Below, in pieces: positions 5,582-14,153 of a stretch of 14,633 nucleotides of DNA. A model generated the notes under the pieces. That model did no database searches. It was not told the DNA's origin and was given only the letters and a program-made list of their open reading frames with translations. This DNA is from Candidatus Cryptobacteroides faecihippi (GTDB taxonomy: Bacteria > Bacteroidota > Bacteroidia > Bacteroidales > UBA932): the NCBI GenBank assembly GCA_018066065.1, contig JAGHSC010000198.1, positions 1 through 14,633 on the forward strand. Reading direction: 5' to 3'. A program made the translations under genes and the position numbers. Every line of letters begins with the position of its first letter. Position 1 is the first letter of the stretch.

Positions 5582-8098
5582 CTAGGCGAGACGAATTTTT
5601 GCGTATCTGAGTATAAGAAGCTTCTCGCCATAGGCATCGAAGGTAATCTTGGCCTTCTTTTCCGTACCGGAGCCGAGAATCTCAGTCACGGTACCGAACC
5701 CGAAGCGATTATGCTCGACACGAAGGCCAGGCTTCAGGACGTCCGGAGACACCGGGATGAAATCGGCATCAGGCACCTTTGGAGGGAGAGGGCGGTTGCG
5801 AAGCTGGTCAAGCTTGGATGGCTGAGGCTGCACCGAGGCACTTCTCGGAACCGTGTGCACCGCACCTGACATGCCGTATTTAGTACCGCCGAGTCTCGTA
5901 CTCCCATATTCATTCCTGCTGTCCCCACCACGATAGGAGCCTCTCTGAGAGCCGCCCTGGCGCGAGCCCCCTGACCATGAACCAGAGGATCCGGAACCTG
6001 ATGAGCCGAAGCCGCGGAAGGAACGTCCAAAGGCAGGAAGTGTGTCATTCTCATCAGAGAAGTCGCTATCCCTGAGTGGGTTAGCAATGTATTTCGGATC
6101 GATTTCCTTGACGAATCGGCTTGGGGAGTTGCTTTCATGCTTTCCGTTCCTCAACCTTGTCTGGGCGAAGGAAAGGCTAAGGGTCTTCTTGGCCCTGGTC
6201 ATGGCAACATAGAAGAGGCGGCGTTCTTCCTCGACTTCCGGAGGTGAGATCAGCATGCCGCCGGAAGGGAACAGATTCTCCTCCATTCCAGCGACGAAGA
6301 CATAAGGGAACTCCAGTCCCTTTGCCGAATGGACTGTCATCAAGGCAATCTTGTTGGTGGAATCCTCGTCTTCGGAGATGTCGATATTGGAAAGAAGGGA
6401 GATGTTCTCGAGGAACTCGCCGAGAGTGACGATCGGATAGGTGATCTCGGACTCGTCGAGTGCATCTGCTTCCATCTCGGCAAGGTACTCATTCTGACGG
6501 TCTTCCACGTACTGGGCAACACTGTTGACAAGCTCTTCGACATTGGATGCCCTGGACTGCGACTCGATCGAGCTGTCGCTCTTGAAGTGCGCGTACAGTC
6601 CGCACTCGTCATTCAGCCTGACTGCCAGTTCATTGGCATTCTCCTGGCTGACCTGCGAGGCGAACTTGCCGATCATCTCGCAGAATGAGCGGATCTTCGC
6701 CACCGCCGGAGCCTTCAGCCCGAATTCCGCGAATCTCTCCGAATATGCGGCCTTGAAGAGGGACACCCCGAGGACGTTTGCCATGGTGCCGAGGGCAGCC
6801 AGTGACGTGTCTCCGATTCCACGCGCAGGCGTGTTGATCACCCTCTTGAAGGACTCGTCGTCATTGATGTTGACGACCAGCTTCATGTAGGCCATCATGT
6901 CCTTCACCTCGGCCCTTTCGAAGAAGGAGTTGCCGGAGTAGATCATGTAGGGAAGATTCCTCTTGCGGAGGGCTTCCTCAAGCGACCTGGACTGGGAATT
7001 TGTCCTGTAGAGTATGGCGAAATCCTGGTACTTGGCATGGTCGGACTGCATCCTGTCGATGATCTCGGAGGCAATCTTGATGGCCTCCTCCTGCTCTGAA
7101 TAGCACTTCAGGAGACGGATTCTCTCTCCTTCATCGCCGACTGCCACGCAAGTCTTGGGGATCCTGTTGGAATTCTTGGCTATCAATGAGTTGGCCGCGT
7201 CCACGATGTTGGCAGTGGACCTGTAGTTCTTCTCCAGGCGGAAAGTCTTGCACTCAGGATAGTCCTTCTTGAAGTTCAGGATGTTCTCGATCTTGGCACC
7301 TCGGAAGGCATAGATGGACTGCGAGTCGTCGCCCACGACACAGAGATTGCGGTGAGGCTCGCTGAGCTTCTTCAGGATAAGGTACTGGGCGAAGTTCGTG
7401 TCCTGGTACTCGTCGACCATGATGTAGTCGAAGCGTCCTGCGATCTGAGCCTTGACATCCGGGAAATCCCTGAAGAGGATGTTCATGTTCAGGAGGATGT
7501 CGTCGAAGTCCATGACCCCGGCGTTCCTGCACTTCGCGGTGTACATCGAGTAGATGTCGCAGATCTTGGGCCTGCGGGACTGGATGTCCTTCTCCAGGAC
7601 CTTCTGGTTGTTCCTGTAGGCATCCGACGTCATGAGGTTGTTCTTGGCCAGCGAGATCCTGGAGAGTATGTCCTTTGGCTTGTAGACCTTGTCGTCGAGG
7701 CTGAGCTCCTTGATGCAGGTCTTTATCGCACTGACTGAGTCACTTGTGTCGTAGATGGTGAATGCAGCGGGATAACCCAGCCTGTCTGAATATTCACGGA
7801 GGAACCTGATGAAGATCGAGTGGAAGGTTCCCATGACGATCCTGCGGGAGCTGCGCTCGCCCACCATCATGGCGATCCTCTCCTTCATCTCGGAGGCTGC
7901 CTTCTTTGTGAATGTCAGCGCAAGGACGCGGGATGGGTCCACGCCCTTGGAAAGTATGTTTGCAATCCTGCTGGTCAGGACTCTGGTCTTGCCGGAACCG
8001 GCACCCGCCACGATCAGGACAGGTCCGGACACACATTCGACCGCAAGCCTCTGCTCCGCGTTCAACCCTTCAAGTACGGTACTGATGTTGTTTTCCAT
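5582..8098 (-). CDS. pcrA: PcrA/UvrD-type superfamily 1 ATP-dependent DNA helicase
   Basis: ATP-driven 3'-5' DNA helicase of the UvrD/PcrA/Rep family, which acts in the cytoplasm in DNA repair, replication-fork restart and stripping of recombinase filaments. All core motifs are visible: Q-motif glutamine Q16, Walker A AGAGSGKT (31-38), LTFTKKAASEM (Ia), DEYQDTN with D229-E230 (II), VGDDSQSIYAFRGA (III), FRLEKNYRS (IV), TVHSAKGLEFPYVFVAGMEENLFP (V) and YVAMTRAKK near 630 (VI). A Gly/Ser/Arg-rich linker (about 689-723) precedes a C-terminal PcrA-type Tudor-like domain (PGLRVEHNRFGFGTVTEI to the end), the part that in PcrA contacts RNA polymerase. The start is set at the ATG at 8098 (MENNIST), giving 838 residues; a GTG nine bases upstream is possible but less likely. 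Whether it is best called PcrA or UvrD cannot be settled from sequence alone. Confidence 0.95.
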   Translation of the reverse strand: MENNISTVLEGLNAEQRLAVECVSGPVLIVAGAGSGKTRVLTSRIANILSKGVDPSRVLALTFTKKAASEMKERIAMMVGERSSRRIVMGTFHSIFIRFLREYSDRLGYPAAFTIYDTSDSVSAIKTCIKELSLDDKVYKPKDILSRISLAKNNLMTSDAYRNNQKVLEKDIQSRRPKICDIYSMYTAKCRNAGVMDFDDILLNMNILFRDFPDVKAQIAGRFDYIMVDEYQDTNFAQYLILKKLSEPHRNLCVVGDDSQSIYAFRGAKIENILNFKKDYPECKTFRLEKNYRSTANIVDAANSLIAKNSNRIPKTCVAVGDEGERIRLLKCYSEQEEAIKIASEIIDRMQSDHAKYQDFAILYRTNSQSRSLEEALRKRNLPYMIYSGNSFFERAEVKDMMAYMKLVVNINDDESFKRVINTPARGIGDTSLAALGTMANVLGVSLFKAAYSERFAEFGLKAPAVAKIRSFCEMIGKFASQVSQENANELAVRLNDECGLYAHFKSDSSIESQSRASNVEELVNSVAQYVEDRQNEYLAEMEADALDESEITYPIVTLGEFLENISLLSNIDISEDEDSTNKIALMTVHSAKGLEFPYVFVAGMEENLFPSGGMLISPPEVEEERRLFYVAMTRAKKTLSLSFAQTRLRNGKHESNSPSRFVKEIDPKYIANPLRDSDFSDENDTLPAFGRSFRGFGSSGSGSSGSWSGGSRQGGSQRGSYRGGDSRNEYGSTRLGGTKYGMSGAVHTVPRSASVQPQPSKLDQLRNRPLPPKVPDADFIPVSPDVLKPGLRVEHNRFGFGTVTEILGSGTEKKAKITFDAYGEKLLILRYAKIRLA

Positions 8099-8140
8099 AA
8101 TGACCACGAAATTACAGATTATTTTTCAATAAAAAATAAG

Positions 8141-8148
8141 TATCTTTG
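8141..8148 (+). promoter_or_regulatory. Promoter -7 element of the nqr operon
   Basis: TATCTTTG is a full match to the TAnnTTTG consensus and lies 37 bases upstream of the nqrA ATG in the divergent gap between helicase and nqrA. The -33 region is a T-run (8122-8126) and not a clean TTTG. An AT-rich leader of about 30 bases would follow. Confidence 0.65.
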
Positions 8149-8185
8149 TAGTCTGTACTGACAATTACTATCAACTCAATTTATA

Positions 8186-9526
8186 ATGTCAAACATCATC
8201 GATTTGAAAAAGGGTCTGAACATTCCTGTAAGCGGAACGGCAGCCCTCGAAACAAAGAAGACGATCGTGCCTGACGTTGTTGCCGTCAAACCTTCTGACT
8301 TCAAGGGTCTTTTCCCAAGACTCCTCGTCAAGGAAGGCGACAAGGTCCTCGCAGGATCTCCTGTTTTGGCAGACAAGCAGAACCCTGACATCCTCGTTAC
8401 CTCCCCTGTGGGCGGTACCGTTCAGGAAATCGTCAGAGGTGAGAAGAGAAAACTTCTCGCTGTCCTCATCAAGGCTGATGCAGCAGGCGAAGCAGTCGAC
8501 TTCGGCACCGGCATGCCAGCAAACGCTGAGGCAGTCAAGGAAACCCTTCTCAAGAGCGGTCTTTGGCCATTCATCATTCAGAGGCCTTACGGCATCATCG
8601 CCAACCCGGCAGTGACTCCGAAGGCTGTTTTTGTTTCTGCATTCTCCACTGCACCTCTCGCAGCCGACGCTGAATATGCTCTCGGCGGTGAGGTTGATGC
8701 CATCCAGGCAGGTGTAAGCGCAGTTGCGAAGATTGCAAAGGTGATCGTCTGCGTCAACGACTCAGCATCTGCCTTCGCAAAGCTTTCCGACGCCACCATC
8801 TACACCGTCAACGGAAAGAAGCATCCTGCAGGAAATGTCGGCGTGCAGATCAGCCACATCTCCCCTATCAAGAAGGGCGAGACAGTCTGGACACTCTCCC
8901 TCGAGGCTCTCGCAGCCATCGGAAAGCTCATCAAGACCGGCAAGGTCGACCTCACAAGGAAAGTCGCAGTCACCGGACCTGCAGCCATCGAGCCTGCTTA
9001 CGTGACAGCTCTTCCTGGAACCCCTATCGCAGCTCTCAAGTCATTCTACAACAGCGCAGAGGCTGAGCTCCGCTTCATCAGCGGCGACATCCTCAGCGGC
9101 GAGAATGTAGGTGAGAACGGCTACCTTGGATTCAAGGACAACCAGGTCACCATCATGAAGGAAGGTCGTGAAAGAGAGTGGTTCGGATGGGCCAAGCCTT
9201 TCAGGTTCAACCAGTTCAGTTCATCCATGACTTACTTCTCATGGCTCCTGCCTAAGAAGAAGTACAACATGGACACCAACGTTCACGGCGGTCCTCGCGC
9301 ATTCGTCCTCTCAGACGTCTACGGCAAGGTCCTCCCTATGGATCTCTATCCAGTCTACCTTGTCAAGGCCTGCCTCGCAGGTGACATCGACAAGATGGAG
9401 AAGTTCGGAATCTACGAGGTTCTTCCTGAAGATCTGGCCCTCTGCGAGTTCGTGGATCCTTCCAAGAACAACATCCAGGCTATGATCCAGTCAGGTATCG
9501 ACCTCATGATCAAGGAAATGGCATAA
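8186..9526 (+). CDS. nqrA: Na+-translocating NADH:quinone reductase subunit A
   Basis: NqrA is the peripheral cytoplasmic subunit of the Na+-NQR respiratory complex and is linked to ubiquinone/menaquinone binding. The 446-residue product has the family's normal length. The N-terminus shows the typical KKGLNIPVSGTA, followed by a lipoyl/biotinyl-like hairpin region (about residues 36-98, LLVKEGDKVLAGSPVL and LVTSPVGGTVQEI), and the conserved PWFIIQRPYG-type segment appears here as LWPFIIQRPYG. It has no membrane segments, as expected. It is the first gene of the operon, starting with ATG just after an AT-rich leader; no Shine-Dalgarno site is seen. nqrB starts six bases after its stop. Confidence 0.97.
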   Translation: MSNIIDLKKGLNIPVSGTAALETKKTIVPDVVAVKPSDFKGLFPRLLVKEGDKVLAGSPVLADKQNPDILVTSPVGGTVQEIVRGEKRKLLAVLIKADAAGEAVDFGTGMPANAEAVKETLLKSGLWPFIIQRPYGIIANPAVTPKAVFVSAFSTAPLAADAEYALGGEVDAIQAGVSAVAKIAKVIVCVNDSASAFAKLSDATIYTVNGKKHPAGNVGVQISHISPIKKGETVWTLSLEALAAIGKLIKTGKVDLTRKVAVTGPAAIEPAYVTALPGTPIAALKSFYNSAEAELRFISGDILSGENVGENGYLGFKDNQVTIMKEGREREWFGWAKPFRFNQFSSSMTYFSWLLPKKKYNMDTNVHGGPRAFVLSDVYGKVLPMDLYPVYLVKACLAGDIDKMEKFGIYEVLPEDLALCEFVDPSKNNIQAMIQSGIDLMIKEMA

Positions 9527-9532
9527 AGGCAA

Positions 9533-10675
9533 ATGACTATGGAAGAAAACACAGTAAAACCAGGCCTTTTCGAAAAAGGCGGAAAGCTCGGATGGTTGCA
9601 TTCTTCATGGGATGCCTTTGACACCTTCCTCCGTGTCCCTGCCACAGTAACCTCTAAGGGTGCTCACGTTAGGGATGCAGTCGACATCAAGAGAGTGATG
9701 ATCATCGTCGTTCTCGCACTCGTTCCGGCAGCTCTGTTCGGAATGTGGAATGTCGGTTACCAGTACAATCTTGCAACAGGCGACCTCCCAGGATTCTGGA
9801 ACCAGTTCTTCTGGGGTCTCTTCAAGGTTCTCCCTCTCTTCCTCGTATCCTACATCGTCGGTCTCGGCATCGAGTTCGCAAGTGCACAGATCAAGGGTGA
9901 GGAAGTCAACGAGGGCTACCTCGTCTCAGGTATGCTCATTCCTCTCATCGTCCCTGTGGACGTTCCGCTCTGGATGCTTGCAATCGCAACTGCGTTCGCT
10001 GTCATCTTCGGCAAGGAAGTCTTCGGCGGCACAGGTATGAACTTCCTCAACCCGGCACTCCTCTGCCGTGCGTTCCTCTTCTTCTCATATCCTAGCGCAA
10101 TGTCAGGATCACAGGTCTGGATCGCACACCGCTGCGGAGCCGATGCAGTCACCGGAGCAACCCCTCTCTCTTACCTTTCTGAAGGTCAGGGAGCAATGGA
10201 CGCTCTTTCAAATGCAGGCTTCAGCTTCTGGCAGATGTTCTCAGGTATCATCCCTGGTTCAGTCGGTGAGACTTCAGTCATCGCAATCCTCATCGGTGCC
10301 GTCATCCTCATCTGGACCGGTGTCGCAAGCTGGAAGATCATGGTTTCATCAGTTGCCGGCGGCCTTCTCATCGGCTGGCTCGGAACCCTCTGCAATGCAA
10401 CTGACATCCCTGCCTACTATCACCTCGTGATGGGTGGTTTCGCTCTCGGTTCAGTCTTCATGGCAACCGACCCTGTAACCTCAGCCCAGACAGAGTGCGG
10501 AAAGTGGATCTACGGTTTCCTCGTAGGTGCCATCGCAGTCATCGTGAGACTCTTCAACCCTGGCTACGCCGAGGGTATGATGCTCGCAATCCTGCTTGGT
10601 AACGTATTCGCTCCTATCATCGACCACTGCGTCGTAAGTGCACACATCTCAAGGAGAGCTAAAAAAATCGCATAG
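9533..10675 (+). CDS. nqrB: Na+-translocating NADH:quinone reductase subunit B
   Basis: NqrB is the large integral membrane subunit that carries covalent FMN and riboflavin and forms much of the Na+ path. The 380-residue product has many hydrophobic segments. The flavinylation motif TGAT is present in DAVTGATPLSYL, with Thr210 (counting from the ATG at 9533) as the predicted phosphoester-linked FMN site. GKEVFGGTGMNFLNPALLCRAFLFFSYP is split here by no change and matches the conserved membrane core. The start could instead be the second ATG at 9539 (MEENTV), two codons later. nqrC begins two bases after the stop. A flavin transferase (ApbE) is needed to attach FMN; none is encoded in this window. 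Confidence 0.97.
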   Translation: MTMEENTVKPGLFEKGGKLGWLHSSWDAFDTFLRVPATVTSKGAHVRDAVDIKRVMIIVVLALVPAALFGMWNVGYQYNLATGDLPGFWNQFFWGLFKVLPLFLVSYIVGLGIEFASAQIKGEEVNEGYLVSGMLIPLIVPVDVPLWMLAIATAFAVIFGKEVFGGTGMNFLNPALLCRAFLFFSYPSAMSGSQVWIAHRCGADAVTGATPLSYLSEGQGAMDALSNAGFSFWQMFSGIIPGSVGETSVIAILIGAVILIWTGVASWKIMVSSVAGGLLIGWLGTLCNATDIPAYYHLVMGGFALGSVFMATDPVTSAQTECGKWIYGFLVGAIAVIVRLFNPGYAEGMMLAILLGNVFAPIIDHCVVSAHISRRAKKIA

Positions 10676-10677
10676 CC

Positions 10678-11496
10678 ATGAACACAAACAGCAACACATA
10701 TACAGTCGTATATTCGGCTATCATCGTGATCGTCGTCGCTGCGATTCTTGCTTTCGCTGCAATGTCCCTGAATGACCGTCAGGTAGCAAACATGAAGGCT
10801 GAGACCATCGGCCAGATCCTTACCGCTGCCAAGATTCCTTCAGGAGAGAGCAACGCCGAGATCATCGCCACCTACAAGGACCAGATCGCAGAGGCCTACA
10901 CAGTCGACCTCAAGGGCGCAAAGGTCAATGAGCTTCCTGCAGAGGACGCTACAATCTACACCACTTCAGACCTGAAGGCACAGAACTACAACATTGCAGA
11001 CGGTGTCTCAGCTGAACTTCCAGTCTACGTGTTCAAGAACGGAACCAAGGTCGTGCCTATCTACGGTGCAGGTCTCTGGGGTCCAGTCTGGGGCTACGTG
11101 GCAATCACTCCTGACGGAAAGATCGCAGGTGCGACCTTCGACCACGCTTCCGAGACCCCAGGTCTTGGTGGAAAGATCAAGGACGACCCTTCTTTCGCAG
11201 CTCAGTTCGACGGCAAGGCATTCGACTTCAGCGATGCTGCTCCTTTCGCAATCGTGAAGGGTGGTGCTCCTGCAGGCAAGGCTAACGCCATCGATGCAAT
11301 CACCGGTGCAACAATGACTTCAAAGGGTCTCGACGTTGCAATCAACAACTGGGTCAAGGCATACGCTCCTGTACTCGCAGGCGCTTCCTCAGACTGCTGC
11401 AAGGGTGAGGGCAAGTGCTGCGGATGCTGTGCAGAGGGTGGATGCCAGGAAGGCAACTGCTGCATGGATTCTGAAGAAACAAACACGGAGGAATAA
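10678..11496 (+). CDS. nqrC: Na+-translocating NADH:quinone reductase subunit C with cysteine-rich tail
   Basis: NqrC has one N-terminal membrane helix (about residues 9-29) and a periplasmic FMN domain. The FMN domain is clear: YGAGLWGPVWGYVAI, FDHASETPGLGGKI and the flavinylation motif in DAITGATMTSKGLD, with Thr212 as the predicted covalent FMN site. The usual protein ends soon after this domain (here near NNWVKAYAPVL, about residue 235). This one continues for about 35 residues with nine cysteines in a 22-residue stretch (CC, CC, CC, C, CC pattern), then an acidic SEETNTEE end. That tail is not part of the known NqrC fold and looks able to bind metal or form disulfides. No frameshift is needed to make it, and the nqrD Shine-Dalgarno site lies inside its last codons. 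Confidence 0.96.
   Translation: MNTNSNTYTVVYSAIIVIVVAAILAFAAMSLNDRQVANMKAETIGQILTAAKIPSGESNAEIIATYKDQIAEAYTVDLKGAKVNELPAEDATIYTTSDLKAQNYNIADGVSAELPVYVFKNGTKVVPIYGAGLWGPVWGYVAITPDGKIAGATFDHASETPGLGGKIKDDPSFAAQFDGKAFDFSDAAPFAIVKGGAPAGKANAIDAITGATMTSKGLDVAINNWVKAYAPVLAGASSDCCKGEGKCCGCCAEGGCQEGNCCMDSEETNTEE
11487..11491 (+). promoter_or_regulatory. Shine-Dalgarno site of nqrD
   Basis: GGAGG lies eight bases before the nqrD ATG, within the last codons of nqrC. Strong Shine-Dalgarno sites are uncommon in Bacteroidota, so it supports this start and suggests a boosted or coupled initiation. Confidence 0.6.
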
Positions 11497-11499
11497 GCT

Positions 11500-12105
11500 A
11501 TGGCAAATCTGAAAGAAACATTCCTTACACCGATCTTCAAGGGCAACCCTATCACTGTCCTCGTCCTCGGTATCTGCTCTTCACTCGCAGTCACTGTCGA
11601 GCTCAAGGGAGCATTCGTGATGGCACTTTCCGTCATCGCTGTGACAGGCCTTTCAAGCCTTGTCGTATCCATCCTCAGGAACACGATTCCTAACCGTGTA
11701 CGTATCATCGTACAGCTCGTCGTCGTCGCAATGATGGTAATCCTCGTGGACCAGTTCCTCAAGGCATTCGCCTATGGCATCGACAAGCAGCTGAGCGTCT
11801 ACATCGGTCTCATCATCACCAACTGTATCGTCATGGGTCGAATCGAGGCATTCGCACTTGGCAACAAGCCACTTGCTTCCCTCGTCGATGGTCTTGCCAA
11901 CGGTCTCGGCTACGGCATGATCCTCATCATCGTTGCATTCTTCCGTGAGCTCTTCGGTTCAGGCACCCTCTTCGGATTCCCTGTACTCAAGGCTATCGGC
12001 TACACCAACAACGGTCTCATGATCCTTCCTCCAATGGCACTCATCCTCCTCGGATGCGTCATCTGGGTACAGAGATCGATCCAGAAGGACCTTCAGGAGA
12101 AGTAA
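11500..12105 (+). CDS. nqrD: Na+-translocating NADH:quinone reductase subunit D
   Basis: NqrD is a six-helix membrane subunit homologous to RnfE. With NqrE it forms an inverted pair around a membrane-embedded iron-sulfur centre that passes electrons between the flavins of NqrF and NqrC. The 201-residue product has the expected length and the conserved cysteines: Cys26 in LGICSSLAVT and Cys109 in LIITNCIVMGRIEAFA. FRELFGSGTLFG is the conserved late segment. It starts three bases after the nqrC stop. Confidence 0.97.
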   Translation: MANLKETFLTPIFKGNPITVLVLGICSSLAVTVELKGAFVMALSVIAVTGLSSLVVSILRNTIPNRVRIIVQLVVVAMMVILVDQFLKAFAYGIDKQLSVYIGLIITNCIVMGRIEAFALGNKPLASLVDGLANGLGYGMILIIVAFFRELFGSGTLFGFPVLKAIGYTNNGLMILPPMALILLGCVIWVQRSIQKDLQEK

Positions 12106-12127
12106 CATCAAACTCAGATCATAGAAT

Positions 12128-12733
12128 ATGGAATATTTAAGCTTATTCGTAAAGTCAATCTTCGTTGACAATATGATCTTTGCATACTTCCTCGGTATGT
12201 GCTCATACCTGGCAGTATCAAAGAACGTGAAGACAGCTAATGGTTTGGGAATGGCTGTTATCTTCGTGCTCGTCTGCACACTTCCGCTCAACTACCTTCT
12301 CAACAAGTACATTCTCACCCCTGGTGAGAACTGTATCTTCGGACCGAACGTAGACCTGAGCTTCCTGAGCTTCATCCTCTTCATCGCCGTCATCGCTGCC
12401 TTCACACAGCTCGTCGAGATGATTGTGGAGAAGTTCCTCCCTGCTCTTTATTCATCACTCGGTATCTTCCTTCCTCTCATCGCTGTGAACTGCGCAATCC
12501 TTGGTGGTTCGCTCTTCATGCAGCAGAAGGATTTTGCCAATGTCGGTGAGTCTGCTGTCTACGCACTTGGTTCAGGTCTCGGCTGGTACCTCGCAATCGT
12601 TGCTCTTGCAGCAATCCGCGAGAAGCTGTCCTACAGCAATGTCCCTGCTCCTCTCAAGGGCATCGGCATCACATTCATCACCGTAGGCCTTATGGGTATC
12701 GCATTCATGGCATTCATGGGTATTTCACTTTAG
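12128..12733 (+). CDS. nqrE: Na+-translocating NADH:quinone reductase subunit E
   Basis: NqrE is the six-helix partner of NqrD and homologous to RnfA. The 201-residue product shows the matching cysteines: Cys25 in YFLGMCSYLAVSK and Cys122 in LIAVNCAILGGSLFM. VDNMIFAYFLGMC near the N-terminus and SGLGWYLAIVALAAIREK are hallmark segments. A 22-base gap separates it from nqrD, the largest gap in the operon, and no Shine-Dalgarno site is seen there. Its own stop codon TAG overlaps the Shine-Dalgarno site of nqrF. Confidence 0.97.
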   Translation: MEYLSLFVKSIFVDNMIFAYFLGMCSYLAVSKNVKTANGLGMAVIFVLVCTLPLNYLLNKYILTPGENCIFGPNVDLSFLSFILFIAVIAAFTQLVEMIVEKFLPALYSSLGIFLPLIAVNCAILGGSLFMQQKDFANVGESAVYALGSGLGWYLAIVALAAIREKLSYSNVPAPLKGIGITFITVGLMGIAFMAFMGISL

Positions 12734-12737
12734 GAGG
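12733..12737 (+). promoter_or_regulatory. Shine-Dalgarno site of nqrF
   Basis: GGAGG overlaps the nqrE stop codon by one base and lies eight bases before the nqrF ATG. It fixes the nqrF start and, with the nqrD site, is one of two strong Shine-Dalgarno sites in an otherwise leader-poor operon. Confidence 0.6.
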
Positions 12738-12745
12738 ACATAAGA

Positions 12746-14011
12746 ATGAACACAATCTTAGCATCAATCATCGTCATTGTCGTAGTGACATTGATCCTTG
12801 TGGCTCTCCTTCTCATCGTGAAGTCAGCCATCACTCCTTCAGGAACAGTCCAGATCGACATCAACAACGGTAAGAAGAATCTTGACGTCGCACAGGGCGG
12901 CGACCTCATGCACACTCTCGCAGAGAACGGAATATTCCTTCCTTCAGCCTGCGGTGGAAAGGCCAACTGTGGTCAGTGCAAGGTCCAGGTGCTCGAGGGT
13001 GGCGGAACCATCCTCCCTACCGAGACTGGTTTCTTCAACCGCAAGCAGATCAAGGATGGCTACCGCCTTGGTTGCCAGGTCAAGATCAAGGACAACATCA
13101 AGATCCAGGTTCCTGATTCTACTCTCAGCGTCAAGAAGCTTGAGTGTGAGGTCATCTCCAACAAGAACGTGGCTACCTTCATCAAGGAGTTCACAGTCAA
13201 GCTTCCTGAGGGTGAGCACATTGATTTCAAGTCTGGTGAGTACATCCAGATCGACATCCCTGAGTATGACATCGATTTCGCCGACATGGACATCGATGAG
13301 ATCTACAGGGGCGACTGGGAGAAGTATGGTTTCTTCGGCATCAAGGCAAAGAACACCGTACCTACCGTACGCGCATATTCAATGGCCTCTTATCCTGCAG
13401 AGAAGAACGTCATCAAGCTGAACGTCCGTATCGCTACTCCTCCATTCGACAGGAGCCAGCCTAGGGGTGTCTTCAAGATGCTTCTTGTTCCTCCAGGAGT
13501 TTCTTCATCCTATGTCTTCAGCCGCAAGCCTGGTGACAAGGTTTGGATCTCTGGTCCATTCGGTGAGTTCCTCCTTCCTAAGGATGATCCTGATTCTCAG
13601 GAGTACATCTTCGTGGGTGGTGGTGCCGGTATGGCTCCTCTGAGAAGCCACATCATGCATCTGTTCAAGACTTTGAAGACTCGGCGCGAGGTTCACTTCT
13701 TCTATGGTGCACGTAGTCTTGTCGAGGCATTCTACCTTGAGGACTTCGCTGAGATCGAGAAGGATTTCCCTAACTTCCACTTCCATCTTGCTCTGGATCG
13801 TCCTGATCCTGCAGCTGATGAGGCTGGAGTAAAGTATGTTGCTGGCTTCGTGCACAATGTGATGTACGAGACTTACCTCAAGGACCACGAGGCTCCAGAG
13901 GACATCAAGTACTTCATGTGCGGTCCTCCTATGATGGTGGGTGCTGTCAACAATCTGCTTGATAGCCTTGGAGTTCAGCCAGAGAGCATTCTCTACGATA
14001 ACTTCTCTTAA
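12746..14011 (+). CDS. nqrF: Na+-translocating NADH:quinone reductase subunit F (NADH dehydrogenase)
   Basis: NqrF is the electron input module: it oxidises NADH on the cytoplasmic side and passes electrons from FAD to a 2Fe-2S cluster. The 421-residue product has an N-terminal membrane helix (about residues 5-27), a plant-type ferredoxin domain with cluster ligands Cys69, Cys75, Cys78 and Cys110 (C-x5-C-x2-C then C), an FAD domain with RAYSMAS starting at Arg209, and an NAD-binding domain with GGGAGMAPLRSH and the C-terminal YFMCGPPMM. All functional residues look intact. It is the last gene of the operon and is followed by a strong terminator 22 bases after its stop. Confidence 0.97.
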   Translation: MNTILASIIVIVVVTLILVALLLIVKSAITPSGTVQIDINNGKKNLDVAQGGDLMHTLAENGIFLPSACGGKANCGQCKVQVLEGGGTILPTETGFFNRKQIKDGYRLGCQVKIKDNIKIQVPDSTLSVKKLECEVISNKNVATFIKEFTVKLPEGEHIDFKSGEYIQIDIPEYDIDFADMDIDEIYRGDWEKYGFFGIKAKNTVPTVRAYSMASYPAEKNVIKLNVRIATPPFDRSQPRGVFKMLLVPPGVSSSYVFSRKPGDKVWISGPFGEFLLPKDDPDSQEYIFVGGGAGMAPLRSHIMHLFKTLKTRREVHFFYGARSLVEAFYLEDFAEIEKDFPNFHFHLALDRPDPAADEAGVKYVAGFVHNVMYETYLKDHEAPEDIKYFMCGPPMMVGAVNNLLDSLGVQPESILYDNFS

Positions 14012-14033
14012 TCCTCTGATGGATTTCGAATAT

Positions 14034-14068
14034 GAAAAGTCGTCTCCCGCGAGACGACTTTTCTTTTT
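14034..14068 (+). terminator. Rho-independent terminator of the nqr operon
   Basis: A perfect stem of at least 12 bp (14035-14046 with 14051-14062, extended by one G-C pair) with a CCGC loop is followed by a run of T broken only by one C. It is the natural end of the nqrA-F transcript. Confidence 0.92.
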
Positions 14069-14082
14069 CCCGATACCGACGG

Positions 14083-14153
14083 TCGTCCATGTAAATCACT
14101 GACTCAGAGCGCCGGGCGTGGATGTGTCGGGAGGGAATAATGCGGGGAACGAC
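14083..14153. repeat. Degenerate, interrupted copy of the 123-bp repeat
   Basis: This stretch aligns with the junction of two repeat units further right: it starts TCGTCCA, has AAATCACTGACTCAG matching AAATCACTTACTCAG, then GCGTGGATGTGTCGGG matching GCGTGGACGTGTCGGG. Similarity stops at about 14153, where the inverted-repeat-bounded segment begins. Confidence 0.6.

Noticed and set aside
8099..8107. GTG start for the helicase three codons upstream
   Set aside because: The ATG at 8098 is a better start and leaves the normal family N-terminus; the extra MVI adds nothing conserved.
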